Part shown: positions 55,200 through 64,000 of the stretch, in pieces
How positions within the stretch are numbered: position 1 is the first letter of the stretch
How the letters are laid out: each line of letters starts with the position of its first letter
DNA from: Opisthorchis felineus
Lineage: Eukaryota > Platyhelminthes > Trematoda > Opisthorchiida > Opisthorchiidae
DNA length: 64,000 nt
Direction of reading: 5' to 3'
Assembly (NCBI GenBank): GCA_004794785.1
Contig: SJOL01006401.1
Location: 366,568-430,567 of the forward strand
Notes under the pieces: model-generated
Database searches by the model: none
Told to the model about the DNA's origin: nothing
What the model saw: the letters and a program-made list of their open reading frames with translations, nothing else
Made by a program: the position numbers and the translations under genes

Positions 55200-56555
55200 A
55201 CAGATGATTGCGCCTTGAACGCAGCAAGCAGCCTTTCTATTGGGCAACTTTACGTGGCTTATTTGACCGCATTCGCTTTCTCTTTGAGTTTGTATGGACT
55301 CTCAGGTCATTTGCGATCAGCGTAGCCAACTCGGCGTACGTAAGGTTTTCCGGTACTGTTGTCGGGTTTGTAGCTTTGGCTATCGGGGCCATGAGTGACG
55401 ACCGAGTCCACGATTGGATGGCCACTTTTGGCGGATTGGAGCTGGATGTTGGCAGATTCGTGTTTCCAGTCATTATGGGGCTCTCGCAGCCGTCTCCGAC
55501 GTTGAGATCAACGCTTGTGGCTGATCCGTTAGTGGACTTCGCCGCTTGTCTCTGTACAGCTGACCTAGTCTAGCTTAGAACTTGTGAACTTGCTGCGGAG
55601 TTCATCGCTGTGCTTTTATCGCCCTCTGTGAAAGTAAGCAACGATAGTTACACACGATATGTCCTCGCGAGGCTTGCTTTACCCTGAGCATCGCTGTTGT
55701 TGGTAGCCGAGGGGTCTGTGACGGTTGAACAGAAACGGCAGACTGGAGTCGCGGCCTGTTGCATCGGCGTGGTTTTAGGAGCACAAGACCCCATGACTAC
55801 CATCGGGTTGGTAAAACATTTGAGGTCTGCTGATCTGATGCCAGGCAAAAGCGTGCTTCACGCTTCCCCTCTTGGACCGTTGTAACCCAGTTTTTGTGAC
55901 TCCAGAGGGTTAATATCGGATATGCGTTTGAGTTTCACCAAAGCCCATTAAATACTGACAGCCCGCTCTAGGAGTCTCTTTGGGGCAGTTATGGGGGAAC
56001 GTGTGACTGGAAGCCCAAAATTTCGCTTCTTTCCCTTTCTGCCTGGCCATTCTGCGCGAAGTGAGTCGTATTCAGGATTTGTTACGAGACCAGCAAGGAG
56101 CAACTGTGCCAGTTTTGTTGGCGTGATCTTTCTTGGGAACAAACCTCGAATGATCAGCCTGGATTCCCTCATGCGCCTGTTCACCAGAGACGCCGTGGCA
56201 GTCTTGATTACCGCATCAGATTGCTGGATCACCTTCTTAACGGCCAAAAGATCCGGAACTGAGAGCTCTAGGTTTTCTTCCATGAAGGAATATCTGTTAT
56301 CGACTTAAGTCCGGGCCACTTAGTTCTTTGCCTTTGTGTCGCCAGGGCATTCGAAAAAAGTACCCGTTTTTTCGTGGACATCCGAATTAAAGTGAAACAT
56401 TCGCATTGGTCTTTCTGGCTTGAAAATGGGGACTTGGTTTCGCCAGAAGCAGCTGTTTTGCTAGTCGTGGAATACACCCCTAAAGTAGAGGCAGCTGGTG
56501 CAGGCAAGCAGGTCAGGGGGTTGGACAGTTCGCTTATCCGGTCACTCTTCAAACC
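55200..56555 (-). mobile_element. Possible ORF1 region of the upstream LINE
   Basis: The frame at 56283-55948 contains RRMRESRLIIRGLFPRKI and EWPGRKGKKRNFGLPVTRS, resembling the RNA-binding ORF1 of CR1/jockey LINEs. Its strand, and a position 2-4 kb upstream of the RT at 53.99 kb, fit a single long element. Frames at 56552-56268 and 55848-55237 may belong to it. No endonuclease domain is recognised at 54.0-55.2 kb, so continuity with the RT is inferred. Confidence 0.4.
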
Positions 56556-56559
56556 CGTA

Positions 56560-59500
56560 CGTGTAAAATGCCACTACGCCTGTCAAGCGTGACATTGCAT
56601 TTCACGCCTTACATTCAATGAATATCTATCTTGTAAACATTTGTTCCTGTCCACCCATAGCAGCAGCGAAGAGCAGCCTGTAAACATCTGGCTCATGACT
56701 GAGACTGGGTGGGTGCACCGCAGAAATGGAATGTGGTCTGTCAGTGATTTCCACGCATGGGTTTTGTCGGAGGGAAAAAAGTGACACGCGTTAACTTTGT
56801 AAATAGGTTAAACGGCAGAAGAAATCGTTCACAGATTTCCACGAGCAAGAAACGAAACTGATCTCGAACGTGCCATGAAACGTGGCGGTTTTTTAGTTTC
56901 CTGAAAAACATGTAGATTTAGTTGTTCTGCTTTCAGCATTCGGACCGCTGGCCATTGTTTGGTTTCGGTTTTCGTTAGCTGATCGTGATGCGGGTTTGGC
57001 TCCAGAGGGTAAAATTATGAGGATGAACAATATCACAGAAACTGTGATTGTCTGCCCGTATCCTTGAATATCCTCGCTCTTGCTGGTTGTGCTTGACAGA
57101 GCTTGTTTCGGTTAATTTCTGCTTTATTTTTTGTGACGGAATAGTGATGAATATACGAAAGCTATTCACCATCGTATTTAACTGAATGAGGAAATGAAAG
57201 TTTCCTTACGAAGCTTTGTGCTCGTAGGGATCGCACCTCATGCAGAGGTGGCAAACTGACCAAGTTACTTTGACTATCAGCGGAAAAGATTTAGTGGTTG
57301 GAAACTGAAACATACCTTCAAAGTGTTCCATGATGGCCATGGTGACCTTGACGGCATACACTGTGCCGGTGGAAACGGCTTGGTCACCTGAACGCATTTT
57401 TGTCGTAGCCATATGCGACGCCAGGGGGTTCAGTTTCTCTTGGCCCAAGAGTCAGGTTTTTGGATTCTTGTTGCTCATTGGTTCAGGATTTTGCTTTAAC
57501 GCACCAAAATTTCCAATTCATTTAATGTCAAGAAATCCTTCAGGTCGTCTTAGAGGCTTTTGATATGACGGTCTCTCCTCAGATTGGGCCTTTCGAGAAC
57601 TTCGGTATGCCAGAAATGCGTGCTTTACGTTTTCAGGTTGCTGACATGGCGCTTTTGGCCCTAATGTGGGCGTATTTTGTGCAATTTAGTAGGATAACTA
57701 GCAGAAAAATTTTCAACCAGTGTTTCTATTTGATTTCCCTTTCTACTGCTGCAACTGCAGCAGCTCTTATCCAGGGCCAGATGTGTCTAGTAAGTCACAT
57801 TTTTAAATGATAACATTTCGGCACGCAGTGCGGGGTGTCTTGCTCTCCATAGAGAACAATTCTGTGCTGGGGGTTGTTTGTTACCATCGCATTTGCAACA
57901 AAATGGGTTCCACGTTGTTTGTCGGCTGTTTGTCAATAACTAGACAACTAACTGCGACTGAGCCAAACGGCCGCCGCCCGGTTTATGAATAGTACCGCTG
58001 CAAAGGTTTTATCAAGGAAGACGCCACCACAGTGACCTCCTTCTTTACTCGGTCACCATTTAAAGATAAGTGATAGATTTGGGTCACAAAGAACCCATCC
58101 CAAACCTAATATGCGTCTGGCCGCGCTGTCGTTCAGTGGGACCATAATAAGCAGACTACTCATATGCGCTTCACCGGGCGCCTACAAAGTACTCTATTGC
58201 GCTGGGTTTCACAAGCCTTGAAGTCTGACGCCACACACGGTGCCTATCTTCTGCAATGACAAGACGCCCAGAAAAAGATGTCCAAATCCAAATTTTGCAC
58301 AAACGAAAGCTTTGCATGTAGTTAAGTTTGTTCCGCTACATAATTACGTCGGTTTTTCGTCCATGGCCATCCATCACCATAGGGGACACGGTGAATGGAC
58401 ATGTAAACGTCCTCCCTAACTGAGTGTCTATCTATTCTTCACGTCGCGCGGCTAAGTAGTTCCATTAACCAGGTTCCTCAGTTGCTGAATTTGCGAAGCG
58501 CGCCAGTTTGTCGTACATCAATGATAGTGATCAAAGTACACCGTAGCGGAGGGTGAGATGGTGCCCCAAATGCTTCTTCAGGTCGACTCAGTCAACTCAG
58601 TTGTAAACCAAATCATTATAAGAACGATTCAAAACCTAAAGCGGGGGTCGTGACATGCTGTTCGTCTAGAATATAATACTGATGCTCCAGAAGTGAGTGA
58701 CATACCGGAGGGAAACCAGCCGCAACTACGCTTGCGCGCACATTCCAGTAGAAATGAATTGTGCGGTTCATGCTGTTTTTATGAAGAAATTTTGGTCCCT
58801 TGCTATCCCGCTGGCAAGTGTTCTGTTTCATGCCATCTTTTTAAGGGCAATCTTCGTTTATACTTCTACAGAGCTTGTAGTGGGGTTTGCAAGTTAGTCT
58901 ATCCATTCACCTGTTGTGTTATAGGGTGGTGCTGCATATTCGTGGGGGGGGGCCTGATTCTAATTAACCGAAAAATCATAAACGGGTATTGATTTTTAAC
59001 CACGGTGGCAGGCGCAAAGTATGTCCGTAAAAATTTAACTTCAGCGCCTTCAAGGTATTACCTGGGCTTTTCCAGGAGTGCAGCCAAACGGACGAAGTGG
59101 ATGACTGACATCATGAAAATGTATATGCTAAAGCATAAAACTGATTTCAAGGTAGGTCAAAGAGACCAAGATCTAGATGTTGCAGATAGCTATTCCGTGT
59201 GGGCCATTAGCCGTCGGCCCAGTTGGCAGTGTGTTACATGCCCTTATACGTCTGACTGAGACAATTTTCACCTAGTAAAGCAGCCAGGTTCATTGGTGTT
59301 ACAGATCCAGTAGGTATCCTAGATTAGGCTTGTCCCTATGGTGTTCTGTATCTACACTGCTCCCAGTTCGTGAAAGACAAGGCCATCGAAGTTTATTGGT
59401 TGTACCGGTTGTAGGAATCATGGGCTGCCCGGCCCGGATAATTCCTGTCCATAAACCCTATTTACGTGTCACTCATTCGATGTTGTGCGCCGCGCTGAGG

Positions 59501-61730
59501 ACATCAGAAAAGCGAGTCTAAAACTCCCTCTCCCCAATAATGAAATCAAGGATGTGACTAACTTTCTGTCGAATTTTGATTAGCTTGCACCTCTTCATCT
59601 TGGATATTATCCCTTTCGCGGTGGTCAAGTTCTGTATTTCACTGATTATACACACACCACTGATGAATCCCCTGGACTTCAGACAAAGTGCCAAAGCCCA
59701 TTAGCGTTCCTATGCGCCGTAACGGATTGTGGCGAAAGTTCATTGAATTTCAGCAAGTTTCGGGTCATCGTTCATAAGTAAGCGTGGGTTGAATGGAGCT
59801 CACAAGACCCTTGTTACAAAGCCTTTATCCGGGATATTGTTTCTGAATTATTTAGGTGAGGTCTTATTATTCTCCATCAATACTAAAATACAGATGATAA
59901 TATGCTTTGCTAGCTTCTCCAGGCAAGATCAAGTAGGCTGAAACTTTCGAAACAGATTGTCCAGAGACCACCACTCTTTTGTAGCGGTTGACGGCTCAAC
60001 AACACGCGGGCGTCGCTCTCCGAATTCATGTAGGCTGATGAGTAGGGTTTCAGGGTTCAGGAGTAAGCAGTCCAACAGCTCACGCCCCAAGCTTTCCATG
60101 AGGTTGGGTGTGACTGACAGTGCGGGAATAAACATTATTAGTATTATTATAACTGTGTATAAATTCTCGAAAATTTATTCATTTTCAACTTTGGAGCAAG
60201 ACATTATATGACGATCGCTTCAATTTGAAGAGAAAGCTCCTTTTGAATAACTGCCTTCGGATATATCAGTGATGGTGCCTGATGGAACGTCAGCAACTTC
60301 CAAGAAGTCTATTGGTAGTAGACATGAACTCAAGCACCACCAACATATTCAAGGCTACTACGCAGAGTTTAAGCTCTCAATATTTGTTGCTGACAAATTA
60401 AGGTGCCCTAGAATTCTATTTGGGTTTCAGAATGTCTCTTGCCAACCCACATCTCAAGGCCCCCCAACCGTTGAAGAAGCCTCCCACGTAAATTTCGGCG
60501 TTCGATGGCCATACGTAAGAAACCCAGAATGTCTTTAGGCTATTACTGCATTCTTAAGTGTGCGTGAATAAATCTAGCATCAACGACGGGCGGCGAAATA
60601 ATATCTGCGAGTCGCTATGGCTCGTCACTATGGTTTGATGCCTACAAGAACTCTGAACTTCTTTTAAATCGGGCTCTGAATTAATTTCGGTAGATTGTCT
60701 TGAAGGAAGCCACGGCTTTGGGTGTATCGTTGATTACTTTGACATTCGAAATTCCCCACGTTTCTTGTCCCTGTTTGTAACCCCCGCTCCACTTTTGTGT
60801 TTAGTGCGTCTATATGAACTGACGTTTGTCTGTCCATACCACTTCACCCATTTGGCCTTGAGGTCATCCAGCCATTTGTGGCCGACCTTACGCACGTGTG
60901 ACTGTCTCATGTGGGAGCCTGTTTGCTCATTTGGTTCGTACTTTTGTAGTCCAAGTGGACCATTTGTTGTTGACGAGTATCTACTGTCGAGGTTTGTAAA
61001 TTTTGTGAATTGATATCTTATGTTAATAGTACTGTATACAAACCCATCTCCGACTTTATCCTGTCTTCCCGGAGGTTCTGGTCTTACGCGTTACTCAAAG
61101 ATACTGCTTGCTCGTTACAATGGGACTCTAAATTTTACATTAAATCAGACCCTGAGGCACGATTTGCATATCAGTCCGGGGGCGTTCCACAAGTCTTGCG
61201 AAGAAGCGCGTCCTTTTTTCCTCCAATTAAATATGAAAATCGCTGCTCTCTTACCGTTGTGTTGCACTAAAATTGCTTTCGACATTTCAACCAATGGGTG
61301 ACCACTCATTGATTTCCAGACACCTGAGTATAAAACCCCTTACAACCATTTTACTGTCGGTTTAGTTCTGTCGTTCAGCTATAAATCATATGCTAGTGAT
61401 GCGTTGTTTCCAGCTGTACTACAAATGACGACCTACAAATGAGTGAGCAAAAGGTGTATTCCAATCCTGAAGGCGATCGAATTGGTTTAATTGCCTAAAG
61501 AAACGGAAAACTGAGCGGCCGGGCGCTGAATTTGGTAGCTTTGATGCAGAGCACTACTGACTCTGGCTGTGAAGTGTCTTTAACCAAAGATAGATTGGGT
61601 CCCCGAGGCCCCACAAGGGGAGACAAAACCCTTTAATCCGACCTACTGTTGGTAAGTGACACCATTTGCTCGTTGCCAAATCACAGATTTAAGGGTTCGT
61701 TGATCAATTAGAAGACTTAACGCGTTCGTC
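56560..61730. other. Mostly featureless stretch
   Basis: Apart from one candidate exon at 57.2-57.45 kb, no gene, RNA or repeat is recognised. A G9 run lies at about 58944-58952. Frames at 58693-58992 and 60765-61301 have no recognisable domain. Confidence 0.5.
57323..57448 (-). CDS. Candidate exon, unrecognised protein
   Basis: A minus-strand frame reads LASHMATTKMRSGDQAVSTG followed by TVYAVKVTMAIMEHFE up to a good donor (GAAG|GTATGT near 57322). It looks protein-like and has splice context at its 3' side, but no acceptor is clear on the other side, no family is recognised and no neighbouring exon was found. It could be the end of a gene lying upstream, or chance. Confidence 0.25.
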
Positions 61731-61734
61731 CCGT

Positions 61735-62330
61735 TTACCAGGCCGGGTTTGTTCTTGTCGTTTGACGGCTCCGGTTCATCCGAGAGGCACAAACAAAAAT
61801 ATGATGTAACACCGCTCTGCAGTTTTCCGACATTGGGCAGTAACTAACCAGCATATAAACCGGCATGAAGGTGGCAGCGCATTGGAAAGGCAGCTGAAAC
61901 AGATCAAATAGCGGAAGGACCCCATGAAGAACCCTTGAAAACTTCCAGCGTTGACCGATGCAGAACAACCAAAACATTCCAACTGAGTAGAAGGCCTTGA
62001 TCAAGTGTGAAACTTTTCCCTGAATCCCGATGGTTTTGAGCTTGTGGGTCGGTGAGAAGTGTGGAACTCTATTAAACATATCTAAGAAGTAGAACATTGT
62101 CCAAAACAAAGTTTTCATCCTTGGCATGCGTTAGGTCGAGAGCTTTTGAGCATGCCCGCCACCAAAAACAAGCTGGGAGAAATCGGGCTGCCCCATTGAC
62201 ATTAGTTTGTTAGTGATGAGGTTACTCGGAATAGTCCAATTTCGAGTGCGGTCTCTAGCTTGCCCGGCATGCTAATGATGTCAGTAGGCCTTGAGCTACG
62301 GAGTGATAAGTGGTAATCAGGTTTGTAAAC
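61735..62330 (-). mobile_element. Decayed LINE reverse-transcriptase fragment
   Basis: On the minus strand, about 62310-62202 resembles the YRPISLT...LE block (SSRPTDIISMPGKLETALE). From about 62090 it reads FLDMFNRVPHFSPTHKLKTI (motif A, normally D-x-x-KAFDRVPH), then GIQGKVSHLIKAFYS and RVLHGVLPLFDLF (normally GVLPQG...GPLLF). The catalytic residues are largely lost. It is distinct from the next remnant, which contains the same motifs again. Confidence 0.65.
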
Positions 62331-62997
62331 TGACCTAAAAATGCTTTCTTCTAAACAGAAGTAAGGCTTACGTTGTTCAAAAACTGATAAACAGATCAAA
62401 TTATTTACATTACAACTGGTGCACCAACAAGTTAACCAGGTCTTCAGGTAACGAAAGCAGCAACGTAACCGTACAAGGCTCAGAACTGGCAAACGATAAG
62501 AATAAAGCAGCTGCTTCGATGCCTTGCTGACGTAACTTGATGCTGCACAAGCCCAACACATATTGACACCACATTGTCGTCTGCAGCTGTGATATGGGTG
62601 ACGGAAATAGTCTTTTCTCATTATTCTGATAGAGATATAAAGGGACGACTCTGCACGGACGTAATTGGGGTCGGAAAGACGAGGCAGACATTAACCAATT
62701 ACATAGAGATTGGGAAGCGGAGTGACTGTCGCGGGCTTTTACATAGGAACAAATCCAAATAAGAGCAAGTTATCAAGACTACAACAGCAGTACAATGATA
62801 ATTTGGGGAAAAAAGAACGTAATACACTCAAAAACGCTTTAGATCCGCCTCGTAGAAGGGATCGAAGGCCGTTGTGTATCAAGTGAGACAACAACAGAAT
62901 GACAAGTAGGGAGGCCAATAACGAGCTGTGAAAACTATGACGCGCTCCTACTTCGAAGTTGTTAAGGAAGTAAATTCCAAGCACAAGCTTAGTAAAC

Positions 62998-63935
62998 TTA
63001 AAAGAAGTAATGGCCGGGTTCTTTATGGGAGGAATGACTGTTAGATGGTCCATAGAGTTCCAAAATTGAATAGGCAGACAGACAATCGAGCAGCGGCAAG
63101 CCACTGCTATCTGAGCATTTTGGTATATTAGACAACTTCAGAAGATGAGATTTAGCCTGAGATGCCCAAACGAAAATGTTCCGAGGCCAAGAATTAAAAT
63201 AATTATTAAAGTGCTGGACAAAATTTAGTGATCTACCATAGTTTTGGCTAGAAAATTTATAGTTTTCTTGCTCGGGTGCCCTGAAAATGTACTCGAAAAA
63301 AGGCGGAGGTGCAGGAGTATTATATACCAAACTCTCTGATATCAGCGGAATAAGTTTCAGGTTTACAGTGGTGTTCAAACGCATAAGTCGAGAGAAAGCA
63401 GTGGAGGGGTGTTACCTGGAAGTTAGCAAAGTGGAGCTCGGACTGTGGGCAGCTGACCAGCAAAAGAGAGGGTCTAGGTTATGTTGTATCCTACGAAAGT
63501 CAGGGGTTGTATTAGAGAGAGGATCCTGTAAGCGATGTTTATATCGCCTGCAAAGAAAAGGGGTTTACCATGGGACATGACTCCGAAGGCGTTGCTAATG
63601 AGCAAGAGGAGAGTGGGATCTATGATGCCTTTTAAATGTCTCCACATGTGATCAGTAATGCAGACAATAGTTTTAGTCCCGCAGGACAAGAAAAAGATGG
63701 ACAGCCAAAACATCGATCCACTGGTGCCAACGTAGCGGTCATTTAAAGCAGGAAGACATCAGAGACCCGGCGAGAATCCGTTTGGCCGTCCAGGTAGACT
63801 ACCTCGATTGAGTGCCCGGCATCATTTACTGCCGTTTTGATTTCAGACGGGAAAACACTGTCGGATCTCCGAGTAAGGAGTCTATACTGCTTGTCATCCG
63901 TGGCATTTTTGCTCAGAAAGCATCTGGTCACCGGG
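62998..63935 (-). mobile_element. Decayed LINE reverse-transcriptase fragment near the window end
   Basis: On the minus strand, 63931-63743 contains SIEVVYLDGQTDSRRVSDVF, a degraded motif A (normally EVVYLDFSKAFDRVSH). 63700-63540 contains IIDPTLLLLISNAFGVMSHG then KPLFFAGDINIAYRIL, a degraded motif C with FAGD for FADD. The order fits one CR1/jockey-like element whose 5' part may continue beyond the window. The 63384-62998 frame may be its C-terminal part. Confidence 0.6.
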
Positions 63936-64000
63936 GCTTTGATCGGACTTATAAGATACTTATTAGGAGAGTCCTGTAGAGTTGGAGGCGATCAACATGG

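Overview
The window looks like nuclear genomic DNA of a digenean trematode (fluke). The signs are cis-splicing with 32-37 bp micro-introns at the 5' end of a gene and kilobase introns further 3', four copies of an RTE-type non-LTR retrotransposon, a Penelope-like element with a GIY-YIG endonuclease, CR1/jockey-like LINE remnants, and tRNA-headed SINEs, one carrying a hammerhead ribozyme like the schistosome SM-alpha repeats. Base composition seems too balanced for Schistosoma, so a liver-, lung- or intestinal-fluke lineage is more likely; this is an impression only and the species cannot be fixed.

Layout. 1-8.2 kb: no recognisable host gene, only a decayed RTE fragment (1.3-2.25 kb) and a degenerate ~135-bp satellite (3.2-4.0 kb). 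8.2-8.4 kb: tRNA-like SINE with an apparently intact hammerhead ribozyme. 8.7-12.4 kb: near full-length but dead RTE copy. 15.4-16.5 kb: Penelope-like element. 17.5-52.2 kb, minus strand: one large gene, which I could assemble exon by exon, for a prosaposin-like precursor (14 coding exons, about 868 residues, signal peptide, six saposin-B and six saposin-A domains). Its large introns hold two nearly identical RTE 5' regions (25.2 and 31.4 kb), SINEs (22.1, 41.6, 43.9 kb), a plus-strand LINE remnant (48.9-50.4 kb) and a hammerhead-bearing repeat family (36.5-37.1, 47.9-48.5, 50.7-50.9 kb). 52.4-56.5 kb: decayed minus-strand LINE whose 3' end lies about 200 bp upstream of the prosaposin start codon. 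56.6-64 kb: mostly featureless, with one unrecognised candidate exon near 57.3 kb and two more minus-strand LINE reverse-transcriptase remnants.

How it works together. The saposin gene would encode a secreted or lysosomal precursor cleaved into small disulfide-bonded lipid-binding proteins. All internal introns are phase 0 (only intron 1 is phase 1), and splice sites recur at the same place relative to the saposin cysteines, which shows how the gene grew by duplication of domain-sized exon groups. Three saposin-B domains depart from the six-cysteine rule, and exon 7 carries a one-base frame problem exactly at a C-x-x-C motif. The most unusual non-coding content is the hammerhead-ribozyme repeats with self-complementary stem III sequences.
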